NCBI GenBank assembly: GCA_958450325.1
Contig: OY288259.1
Coordinates: forward strand, 59,050,987-59,114,986
Reading direction: 5' to 3'
DNA length: 64,000 bases
From: Agrostemma githago
Taxonomy: Eukaryota > Streptophyta > Magnoliopsida > Caryophyllales > Caryophyllaceae
Within the stretch, counting starts at the first letter, position 1. Each line of letters starts with the position of its first letter. The position numbers and the translations under genes are program-made. The notes under the pieces are model-generated. The model was not told where the DNA came from, searched no databases, and saw only the letters and a list, made by a program, of their open reading frames with translations. Below are positions 43,017 to 53,185 of the stretch, one piece after another.

Positions 43017-45626
43017 TTATGAATTATTCCTGGATGCTGATTTCCTCCTTGTAAAAAACATAAAGAACCTCGGAAACAAGGATCTTTTCTTCTTCTTCGA
43101 GCTGCTGCTGTGCCCGTTTTCACCCTTAGGGCTAGAGTCACTATCCTCAGAGCAGGATCCCGACCCTTGTCCCTCCTCGGCACTCTTTCCTGTCCCTTGC
43201 TCATTCTCGGCCTTCTTTGCTTTCCTCAACTCACGCTCGACGCTCTCTTTTGCTTCCTTGGCCTTCTCAGCTCTCTCCATCGCGATTCTAAGAGACTCTT
43301 TCCTGCGTTCCACTTCCTGATTCGCCTTTTCCAAGTGCGACAATGATCTCAACTCGTTTTCCTTGGCTTCCTGGATTTTAGACATTGCAGCTGACACCTT
43401 CAACTTCGCTTCTTCCTCTGCCTGGTTGGCCCGTTTGCTCAGCTCATTATATTCTTCAACTGAAATCACAACATTTTCATTTTTCTCTTTGTCTACCTCC
43501 TCTAAAGCCCTAGAGACCTCTATAAACCGGTTTTCCATTATGTTAGCTTCGGCTTTAGCTTGCTCCGCCTCCTCCTTTGCCTTCTCCAACTCTTCCCTAG
43601 CCAACTCAACCAACAGCTTGGCCTCCTCCGCCTCTTGAGCTGCCTTCTCCAATTCCTTAGGCAAGTCCGTCATTGTTTCCCTACCTTCCTTCTCTCTCTT
43701 TTCAACCACCGCTATATCCGACTTCACTCTTTCCAACTCCGCTTCAAGCGATGCAACCTCAGTCGCAGCCAAATCGTCTTTCTTCCTTAAATTATCCAAC
43801 TCCAATTTTTCCCTCTCAAGCTGCGCCTTCAATGATGCAACTGCTACCTTCAAGCACTTTAGTTCATCAGCTGCTTTTTCTTTACCTGACTGACTGACTT
43901 TCGACTCTGAATAATCTGCTAACTCGGCTTTTAAATCAGCAGCCGTTTTATATGCTGTGTTTAATTTTGATTTCAGTTCATTCGCTTCGTTTATTTCTTT
44001 TCTTAGTTTTGCCAAGTCCTCTTCTGCTTGCTTCAATTGCGCTTGCCAGGTAACACGGTCTTCCTCCTTTGCCATCGCTTCTGCAGTTCTGTGTTCTTCT
44101 GCCTGCAGATGAGCATCAGTAGCAGACTGCAGGGCTTCTTTGGTTGATATCAGTTTTGCTGTCAGTTCCTCCACAGTCTTCTCAACATCTCTCAATACTG
44201 CGAGACTTGCTTCGGCTTTTTTCTCTGCAGCGTATTTCTCAGTCAATGCAGCCGTATACTCTACTTGAAGCATTTGCAGCTCGGTTTTGACAGCTTTTAG
44301 GTCGGAAATAACAGCATCATTCTTGGTTTCAGCGTCCTGAGGCTGATTTTCCGTCTCATGAGCAATTCTTTGTTCCATTTCTTTGACTCTGAGATGAGCA
44401 AGCTCGGAATTTTGCTGTGCCAAACGCTCTTCATTCTGTGCTCTCTCCAGATTCAACTTCAGTTCTTCGATCTGTTTCTTTGTGCTTTCCAAATCGTTCA
44501 GTATTTGGATGTTTGACTGTTTGAGAACCTCGGACTGTTCCTTATATATGGGAATCTCCTGCTTCACTTTCTCAAGTTCTTGTTCAATGATTTCACGTCG
44601 CTGCATACATTCAGTTTTATTTCAGTTCAGTTCAACGAGTTTCAGCAAGAAAGAAAATCAAAAAATGACAGCTACCGTAGCTGGTAAAGTCATGTAGCGA
44701 TGCTATCCTCTGAACAAAATAAAAAAAAAATTAAGGATAAAAGAAAACCGAGTTAAACCACCTCTACAGTCTGGATTTTATGAGAGTTCCAATCAACAAT
44801 GCCTCCAAACTTGGAAACTTCTCCCTTCACCGACTCAAACGGTGGAGATGTATCGATGACAACCCTGTCTTCATCACCCTGCGAAGCAACATTCAAGGGG
44901 CGTAGATGTTCTCCAGACCCAACTGTGACCTGAGCACCATCAACATTTGTTGCAGCAGCACCTTGTGCAGAAACTTGACCGTCTTTTCCTGCAACATCTT
45001 ATTATAGGTTCACCAATTCGGATATTAGGTCATATTCAAGCTGTTAAATTCATGTTCATGTCGGATTCAGTCAGGCTAGTGAATGTCTCTCTAGACCGAC
45101 AATAATACCCATTTACCATTAAAACGGATCCAAATACTAGTACATGTACAAGTTTAAGGTCATAACAGGTCGAGGCAGTCATTTTTGGACGTGTAATTAT
45201 CAAGTTATTTAGACATAACAAACATATCCAGTCGAGCCTGGTCAAATTTAGGTTTTCACTTCGGGTGTTGAGTCAGGTTTGTATACGGAAATAAACATTT
45301 AAAGAACGAAATCACATTAGTTCATTGCAAATCATACCTGAATCCAAGTGAACCTCAATAGCATCATGTACACCTTGCTTAGATGATTCATCCACCAAAT
45401 TATCATGCTCTTTTATGCCATTTCTAGTACCATAAACTTAATTTAATCATTAATTACCATTACCATAATCATATCACTAAACTATACAAAATGATGCAAT
45501 ATTTAAAATAAAATAAAATAAAATAAAATAAAATAAAAAATACCCTGAAGATTTTCTAGTTTCTTCCTCAGATTGAGCCATTGGAATCGAAGTCGGAATT
45601 GGTTTATCTTCTATTTCAGTACCCAT
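43017..45626 (-). CDS. WEB-family coiled-coil protein (WEB1/PMI2-like), four exons
   Basis: Exons 45626-45544, 45423-45338, 44988-44762 and 44600-43017 join in frame (phases 2, 1, 0) to 659 residues. Residues 1-55 are low-complexity and acidic. About residues 105-125 carry the family's entry motif (PFESVKGEVSKFGGIVDWN). From about 125 to 600 it is almost continuous coiled coil with ERREIIEQELEKVKQEIP at its start and ISVEEYNELSKRA near its end. A basic tail ends KKKKRSLFPRFFMFFTRRKS. In Arabidopsis, WEB1 and PMI2 control the speed of blue-light chloroplast movement through actin; this role is by homology. The Met of the long single-exon frame (44606) lies in intron sequence and is not the start. 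Confidence 0.9.
45507..45540. repeat. TAAAA pentanucleotide microsatellite in WEB intron 1
   Basis: Six to seven AAAAT/TAAAA units directly beside the exon 1 donor (minus strand). Confidence 0.9.
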
Positions 45627-46149
45627 TAAGCTAAATATCAAAAATGACTCAATTTTTTACCCTAGATTAAAATTGTTAATCCAAATATTGTTATGCTTTC
45701 AAGATTAAAACTTTATGCATTCATAATTCAATTACTAAAGAGAAGATGAATGACCTCAAATTACTTTCTCCTTTTATTTAGCTAATTTGAAACTTAGAGG
45801 TTCATATATAATTTACCTTCATTATGAGAATACAACTACATCCTAAAATAAAACATTTCTAAGAAAAAAAAAAGACATTTCTAGGACCTCAATTATATCT
45901 ACAACACAATTTTTTTTTGCTATACTTAGCTAATTCACAAAATTAAAAAAACAAAAAATAAATATACTTTTCTTGGCTCACAAGTAAAATTTATATTATG
46001 TTTTGTATTTAATTTATGACCATTCTTTCTCAAAACATGTTTTCTTTTTACAAGGAAAATAGGAAAAAAAATAATGTGATTCATTCAAGAGGCATGAGTT
46101 ATTGTGCCTCTTGTAACAAAATCAACATTTTTCTACTTAGAACACAGTA
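45627..46149. other. Divergent upstream region of WEB and RING genes
   Basis: 523 bp, AT-rich. No TATA box stands out and no ORF is seen. Confidence 0.5.
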
Positions 46150-46707
46150 ATGTCAAGTAATCACAAGAATGAAGATATAATCTTCATTGCTTCAGGTGTA
46201 ATGCTTTGTATGATATTCGCGTACTTGGTTGGTGAAATCGTTTTTCAATTCCTACATTACTGTGGTCGATATGCATTCAGCACCATTCGGACCCAACCCC
46301 AACCCCAACCCCAACCCACGTCAGGGTCAGGGTCAGGTCATGATCAACCACAGGTACAAGTGCTGAGGATGTCGAGTGCACTTGAGGGAGGCATCGACAT
46401 CTTCAGCCCTAGGTTCCTTGAGGGCGCGAGGGCGTCACGAAGGGAGATGATGAGATCAGTTGTGGAGGAAATAAGGCAAGAAAGGGAAAGGGAAGGGGTT
46501 AGGAAATTGGGTCTACTTCCTATAAGAGAGTATAATAGCCATGAAAACATGTCAACTTGTAATGATTGTGCCATTTGTTTAGATGATTTTCAAGAGGGTG
46601 AGGAATGTAGAGTTCTTGTCAATTGTACTCATATGTTTCATTCACATTGTGTTGATGATTGGTTAAAGAACAGCCAACTATGTCCTATTTGTCGTTCCGA
46701 AATTTGA
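46150..46707 (+). CDS. RING-H2 finger protein (ATL-like E3 ubiquitin ligase)
   Basis: Single exon, 185 residues. A membrane segment (residues about 10-35, IIFIASGVMLCMIFAYLVGEIV) is followed by a Gln-Pro repeat (49-56), a charged middle part and a C-terminal RING-H2: Cys140-x2-Cys143, Cys153? not used, Cys159-x-His161-x2-His164-x2-Cys167-x10-Cys178-x2-Cys181. Pattern C-x2-C...C-x-H-x2-H-x2-C-x10-C-x2-C binds two zinc ions and recruits an E2. The GLD box typical of true ATL proteins is not clear, so it may belong to another small membrane RING-H2 group. Start is the only Met before the membrane segment. Confidence 0.9.
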   Translation: MSSNHKNEDIIFIASGVMLCMIFAYLVGEIVFQFLHYCGRYAFSTIRTQPQPQPQPTSGSGSGHDQPQVQVLRMSSALEGGIDIFSPRFLEGARASRREMMRSVVEEIRQEREREGVRKLGLLPIREYNSHENMSTCNDCAICLDDFQEGEECRVLVNCTHMFHSHCVDDWLKNSQLCPICRSEI

Positions 46708-46998
46708 TCCATTCTCACCCGTTTTTGTACACCCTTTACATACCCTCCTCAATTTTGTATCACAATCCCGACATCAAAATTCATAGATTTGCATCAAGAG
46801 TAGCGAAAATGAACTACATTATAAGTTATGAGGTTATTAAAACAAAACTACATTGGGTAGCGTAATTTAGTACGAGTAGTAAGTTTTGAAATGGGTTCGG
46901 TTTACTAATAAGACCGCCCTAATTACCCGATTTTTGTTTGTTAGTCAAAATATAACGCGTATGTTCCTGAAACTAGTAAGCTATCGGTTTATCCATCG
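46708..46998. other. Short convergent 3' region
   Basis: The RING gene and the UBC gene end 291 bp apart, so their 3' UTRs probably meet or overlap. Confidence 0.6.
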
Positions 46999-49900
46999 TC
47001 AACGCCTCCTTTTCTTGCGAGAGGGTTGACTACCTTCGCCATTATCTGCAGAAACGAGATATTTCTCGCAATCTTTGACGCCGATCTTAGTAAATGCTTG
47101 GACAAGGTTTGTGATGTAACCGGGTAAACTACTCTTGAGAAGAGTCGAGCAGGTACCTCTCCCAGTTTGTGTGATGACGGTTTTGCCCTTCTCAAAACTG
47201 CCAACCTCGACACCGTCTAGGTATGCTCTACACGCTGCCAGTATATCATGTGCCCGCTTATAGAAATGCCCGAATACCAAGTCCTCAAATTTCTGCACCT
47301 CAAAAACACGCATTTATAAGAACACAGACACATCAGTTTACATATCTTGTGACAGAAGAATGGTAACAAACACGGTAATCATGCAAAATAGAGGAAAATT
47401 GTGAATCGACATTTATGACAAAGCAAAACTGCTTAGATAATCGACATTACAGTTAGATGTTTTATGGGGAGATGTTTTACCTTGGGCGGGTTCCTCATTG
47501 TGTAAAGCATAGTTTTGAGCGAGAGAAGAAGCGTGTTTTCAGAGTAGTCCTTTGAAGCCTTCTTGCCATGCGCACTGTTTTTCGAGTTAGCATATCCAGG
47601 CTCGTTGTAGTACGGCTCCGCGTTTAAAATAAGCCCTTGTATAGACACGAGGACTTGTAGCATGTTCGACTTGCTAGGACGCCAATTCTCTGCTCCTCTA
47701 CCCGTCCAAGTTCCCAAAAGACTTAGGCATACTTTCCCACAATTATACAAATTAGGGTTAATCCGTAGACCATGTGCATGATATTTTACGTGCTGCATAA
47801 AAATAATTTGAATCATGCGCTTTGCGAATCAGAATAACAAAGTAACAAGAAGATTACAACGGATTATAGTAACGGTTTACATACCGGTGGTGACTTTGGA
47901 TAATTATGTGTGAAGTTAACATCAAAAAAGAAGAGCCCGTCATGGTAAGGAGTACCGTCTGCTCCCAAAATGACGGCCCTCAGTATGTCCATCCTTGACT
48001 CATAAACCCTGACAAATATTGAATCTGTAGACGCAAACAAAGTACAAACAAATTGCAGCATCAAATAAAATGCACACCACAGAAACCTATTCGGGACTTT
48101 TTACTGAGTCATCAGAAACACGGGAACGAAAGATTTTTTCAGAAAATAATAATTTACACAATTTTGTAGGATATTTAGAAAATTATGGAATAGAAAAGAA
48201 AGATGGGGTTAGGTCAACTGCAGTCTGGGTCACTAGGATACAAATCAAACAGTCAAAGAAGCATCACCAGGTAAATCTTTTTCCAGCATTCTCCATTCCT
48301 CCACAATCACCTTATTCCAGCTTTTGGACTGTCAAAAATTATAGAAACAGCAGTCACCTATAAAGTTCATAAAGATGAGAACAGAAAACTAGAAGAAACA
48401 TTTTATACACTCGCAAGTCGCACCTGCTTGACTGATTTTTCAGTACAAGAGCTATATAAATGGTCTGAATGATCTTCCAGGGTATCAAATTTCTTAAAAC
48501 TTTCCAACCTCTTCAAAATAGAGTTTTCACCATCACCCTCTTGACCGCTAGTAGAGGGGGGAGAAATATGCGCGGAAATATCTTCATCGAGACATGTCGA
48601 ATGATTAGGGTAACCATGAACAAATTGTGGTGGAAAGTCGGAGAAAAATGGGCTGGGTGAACTAATATTCGGAAAGTTACCCATGACTGGATTCACACTG
48701 CTGTGAGAAGCATGTCCCCAGTTTCCAAAAAAGGCACCTGTAAAAGGATTGGACGTGACTGGAGACGACTGAGGAGCTCCCCACGGAAGCATTGGAGGAA
48801 TCGGAGGACTTATACCACTAGCATGGATATCGAGGCCTGAACTCGTTGGAAATCCCATCATAGGAGGCTTTGATTGGTAATTTTTATATTTTGGGACCGA
48901 TTTTTTTGATTTAACAAGAGATTCATTGGAGTTCGTTGAGTTATACAGCTCAGGGGCGAATGAAGAGCCGCTTGATTGGTTCTGCTTTGAACTTGGCCAC
49001 CAAGAAACGGTTGCTTCTACTCCCGTTGGAACGTCGAAATTATCAAAATGTGCTTGCAGCATAACACAGTCATCATCATAACTTACATCAGCAAGATCGA
49101 TCCCATTTAAACTGTTGCCTATGATGGTTGCATCAGTACTTGAAGCTCCTTTGGTGGTGTTATTATTAAGCATGGGTTTCTGTAAAGTGTGACAGAACGA
49201 AAAGGAAGAAAACAGTGATATAAGCGCCTTATGTTAAAAAACGGATGCAGTAAACAGTATACACACAATATGACTTCAAATTCAACAAACAGTATACATT
49301 ACCTTGCCTTTGCTTTTTGGAGCAAATTTCTGATCGATGATGACAATATCAGGATCTTCATCGTCGATATCGATCACTACGTGATGAGTATTCTACATAT
49401 AAAGAAAATGAATTTCAGTAGCTATACTCCAAGAAGAGTTCAAGAATTTTAAAAAAATAATACAATTTTCTTACGCGTAAAATTTTTATGTTGCATGTTC
49501 CCTCGCTTCTTAGTATAAGACCCTCTTTGTAAGTAAAATTCAAAAAGAACTTCCAATAACTCAAATTTCGCCACAACTTCTAAACCTACCCACTTTGTAA
49601 TAAAGTTCAAAACTTTATACCATGAAAGATTCTGCACACTCTCCATTATCGCTAAGAAAACACCAACCCTTTACAAGCAATCCGATACAGCTTCTAAAAT
49701 CTAAACCTAAAATCACTCGAGTTGTGGCACGAAGCACATACCATACATAATCAAGTTCCCTTGAGAGTTTCACTTCATAATCAAATTCAAAACTTCACAC
49801 CTCAGTAGATTCTACAAAGCCTCCATGATCACTCAAAAACACCAAACTTTCTTCCACAACTCAATACAGCTTACAAACCTAAAAATCACTCGAGTTTCGC

Positions 49901-50716
49901 CACGAAACACATACCAACATAACATACATAATCAACTATCCTATTGCAACTAAAAGAAGGTTCAAAACTCTATACCTCCTTGATCACTCAAAAACACCAA
50001 ACTTTCTCCCACAATCCAATACTACAACTTTAAAGCCTACAATCACTCGAGTTTCGCCTCGAAACACTTACCAACATACCATACATAATCAACTATCCTA
50101 TTGCAACTCTATACCTACTTGATCACTCAAAAACCCCAAACTTTCTTCCACAATCCAATACAACTTTAAAGCCTACAATAACTCGAGTTTCGCCTCGAAA
50201 CACATACCACACCTCATAAACAACCCTAATTAGTTCAAATACATAGTAAAGTTCAAAACTTTATACCTAAAGAATACTACAAAACCTCCATGAGCACTCA
50301 ACTTATTCATCATTTCAATCCAGAAAAGAAAACCCACAACTAAATTCAAAATTAATCGAAGATAAAAAAAAAAAAAAAAAAAAAAAAAAATCAATCAATC
50401 AATCAAAGGAATGGAAAATGAATTAATTAATCACCAAATGATGCTTTTGACGTTTGGGTTTCCAAGTAGGAGGCGGCGGAATTTCGATAACATCAGCATC
50501 AACAAACGACGACCCATTACTGCTACTTCCCCCAGCAAACATTCTCCTACTTCACAAAACCCAAGAATTCAATCAACAATCAAAATTCAAGATTTTTGAA
50601 AAAAAAAATACCCAATTTTACAAAATTAACAAGAAAAGTAAAAGACTGATTGAAAATTGAGAGGAAAAATACCTGGAGTTATCGGGTGGGTGGGTTGGAA
50701 AAGGGGGATCCTCCAT
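46999..50716 (-). CDS. Ubiquitin-conjugating enzyme E2, UBC25/UBC26-like, eight exons
   Basis: Exons 50716-50673, 50546-50435, 49392-49303, 49179-48424, 48328-48268, 48024-47885, 47792-47481 and 47292-46999 give 602 residues in frame. The first 350 residues are low-complexity, Ser/Pro-rich, with an acidic segment (VVIDIDDEDPDIVIID). The UBC fold starts near 350 (WNKVIVEEWRMLEKDLP, SIFVRVYESRMDILRAVILG, FDVNFTHNYPKSPP). The catalytic cysteine is Cys423 in NCGKVCLSLLGTW. The C-terminus is basic (SRKKRRR), a likely nuclear signal. It forms a thioester with ubiquitin; large plant E2s of this group resemble the UBC core of PHO2/UBC24 and BIRC6. The exon 8 acceptor could be 6 nt further upstream. 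Confidence 0.9.
49700..50270. repeat. Degenerate minisatellite in UBC intron 2, ~140-170-bp unit
   Basis: Phrases ATCACTCGAGTTTCGCC, CGAAACACATACCA, CATACATAATCAACTATCC and ACCAAACTTTCTTCCACAA recur four times (anchor near 49718, 49888, 50042 and 50183). Confidence 0.75.
50371..50390. repeat. Poly-A tract beside UBC exon 2
   Basis: A run of about 20 A followed by a TCAA tetranucleotide repeat, just inside UBC intron 2 near the exon 2 donor. Confidence 0.8.
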
Positions 50717-51004
50717 TGTTGCGAAAAAAAGGAATGAATTAAAGAGAGGAATTTGTGATCAAAGTATAGAAGAAGAAGAAGAAAAATGGAGAGCTGTTGT
50801 TTCGAAGTTTAAATAGTAAGTTGGATCAAGTAAAGAGAAATTCTTTTGATTTTATTATTGTCTTTTTAGTTGCCGTAGTTCGGGTGGTATACGACTCTTT
50901 TATGACTACTTTTGTTTTAGGCAAATTATTGACACTGAATATCCGTCGTAAGTGTAGGACGGAATATTACTCCGTAGTTGGATATTATTTAACATGTTGT
51001 AAAC

Positions 51005-51567
51005 GGAGACTGAAAGAAAAAACCCTAGTTTTTCCTTCTCTTTCTCCCAAAAAAAAACCTACTTTTTCTCCTCGATTTGGGGCCTCCATCGATTATTAAT
51101 CGATGGTAAGCCCCAAAAATTGTTCAAGTCTCAATTACTAGTTATCGAATCTTATTCAATAAAAGTATCTATTTTATGAGAGTTGTTTTGTTCTTGTTTT
51201 CAAGGTTTTTTTCCTTTATTTCGAGGTTTCAGTCTCTTACATTAGTATAGGGCTTAGATTTCAAGAATTATGTGCAAGATCATGAGAGCAATGGAATCCC
51301 TACATACGGCGATACAATTGAGGTCAGATCTCGGTCTACTATTTGTCAAAATAGAGGAAGTTCATCATGTTGGAGGCTATTTCATCAGATCTATAGATTC
51401 CTTCGCGAAAGGCTGTGTCGCGCATTATTCTAATAGTGATCTTTGTCTCAATGATGTTCTTTGTTTATTTTTCACAAATTTGTATTCAGTTCAATTTGAC
51501 ATCTTTTGTAGATGCCGGATGACTTATTATTAATGATATTGATCTTCACTTTCAAAAAAAAAAAAAA
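51005..51567 (+). mobile_element. Short LINE-like retroposon with 14-bp target duplication
   Basis: AACATGTTGTAAAC occurs at 50991-51004 and again at 51568-51581 after a run of A. The 563 bp between start with a C/T-rich leader (ACCCTAGTTTTTCCTTCTC) and end with a 3' part that contains an 87-codon frame (51270-51533) and TTAATGATATTGATC before the tail, as plant L1 tails often do. It has both a 5'-UTR-like start and a 3' end but no RT, so it is either an internally deleted LINE or a processed transcript copied by LINE machinery. Confidence 0.75.
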
Positions 51568-52319
51568 AACATGTTGTAAACTTAAGACGGAAACTCATCT
51601 TAAGAAAGATTTACTCTTTATTTTATTTTATTTTTAAAAAAATAGTAAATCTGTAGTCGTTATCTTTTTTCACCGAGTAATGATCGCAGTATTTTGCGAA
51701 TATATTATTTTTGAAATTATTATTTTGCCCGGTATATTATTGAGAATGTGGTTGTGTGGGGGCGACGAGGAGAAGGGAGAATAATTAGGTCATTAAAGAA
51801 GGTAATGAACATCTGAAACTCTTATCTAAAACCGTTATCTAAAGCACTTATAAATGTAAGTGTCTACAACAAGTTTTGAGAGACATTTGTAAACACTAAA
51901 ATTTTACCTATTTCGATAAATATTTATGTATAATATATTTAGTATTTAGAGAAAAAGTGCTTGGAATTTAATCAAAATTTACTTTTGAAAACAAGATGAT
52001 GAGTTGTTATGTTAATTTGTAATATGACATTCTATTACAAATCATGAAGATCACGGCCTTCGATGGCAACAACAAAGGTAAAAAATCTACACTTATGTTA
52101 ATCCAACCAAAATTTTAAAGTGATGATTGAGGTACGTTTATATTCTATTAGGCCCCTCACTCGAATGTCCATTGAATCTTTGAATACATTTTTTAAGTTT
52201 CAACTCATTCATACGAGTGTATAAACCTTTACCCACTGATCGTCTTACGAATTTTTGTGGAAGAATATTAAGTTAGTATGTTACACAATAACTTCTCTTA
52301 TGCTTTCGAATTTTTGTCG

Positions 52320-52705
52320 AAGCCTTGCCGAGCCACTCCAATAATACCTCACCATTACTCGACCCGACATCTCCTACGCCATTCAACAAGTTTGTCTCTT
52401 TATGCATGCACCCTGAGAGCTGCATTTTCAGTTTCTTAAGCGTATTTTATAGTATCTCGAGGGTACCGTATGTCACCCTAGGCGGCATGACCCTCACTAA
52501 ATCTGCCTCAGCCTCTATCACGGCCTACTCGGATGCGGATTTGGTCGGTGTTGCCCCAATTCTCGAAGTTCTACATTCAACTATTGCATGTTTCTTAGTG
52601 ATTATCATGTATCTTGTTCTTCCAAACATCAACCTACCATTTCTCGTTCAGACACCGAAGCCGAATATCGAGGCGCCGCAAACACAGTGGCCGAAACCCT
52701 ATAAC
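52320..52705 (+). pseudogene. Degenerate Ty1/copia RNase H fragment
   Basis: Pieces in shifting frames match the copia RNase H region: TRPDISYAIQQVCLFMHAP, then RILRYLEGT, AYSDADLVG, and DTEAEYRGAANTVAE. Several stops and shifts are present, so it is dead. No LTRs were found around it. Confidence 0.8.
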
Positions 52706-53185
52706 CTAATAAACCCTTATATGAAACATTAATTGAATAAATCGTTAAAGCAAACAAAAAATATGGAGTAATTAATTGAGTTAATGATTAAGAAAAAACA
52801 TTACTTCATTGATTAACAAATGAAGATTTACGATTGCGATCGTCAGGAAAATTCAATCATGACAGTTAATTAAAGAGGATTCAGAAAGATAAATGACGAT
52901 TAAGAAAAAAATTAGGAATTTTTTGTTATGATCAACTAAACTTGTGTTACGAAAAGGTAATTCCATTGTTTTATTTTAGGCTAAAAAATACTCCGTAAAT
53001 ATTTTGATGAACTTAAATTAACCCCTAAAACCCTAAATTGAAGGAGCGAGCTAAAACCCTAAACCCAATCTCCAAATGAAGATTACACGCAGCTATCACT
53101 GAATTCTCCCAATTGTTTAAACAAATTTCCTCACAAATTTCTTCATTGTTGAAAATTTCTTAGTTATTTCAATTCAGTAGAAGTA

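Larger units (their letters stand above)
50717..53185. other. Intergenic between UBC and PPR genes (divergent)
   Basis: About 2.5 kb. Contains a retroposon with target duplication (51005-51567) and a dead copia RNase H fragment (52320-52705). Near 52790-52830 a short segment (ATTAAGAAAAAACATTAC, then AACAAATGAAGATT) resembles the 3' UTR of the cysteine-rich peptide copy 2. No living gene seen. Confidence 0.5.

Noticed and set aside
43110..43897. Leu/Ser-rich plus-strand ORFs over the WEB gene
   Set aside because: Antisense of Glu/Lys/Ala-rich coiled-coil codons, which open false frames on the other strand.
44601..44606. ATG at 44606 as the start of the WEB protein
   Set aside because: It lies in the intron before exon 4; upstream exons join in frame and carry the family motif PFESVKGEVSKFGGI.
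51270..51533. 87-codon ORF as an independent gene
   Set aside because: It lies in the retroposon between target duplications and directly precedes its A tail.
52325..52732. 135-codon plus-strand ORF as a gene
   Set aside because: The real signal is copia RNase H in other, broken frames over the same DNA.
52790..52860. A third relic of the cysteine-rich peptide gene
   Set aside because: Only about 40 bp resembling the copy 2 3' UTR; no signal peptide or cysteine exon nearby, so it was left as a remark only.
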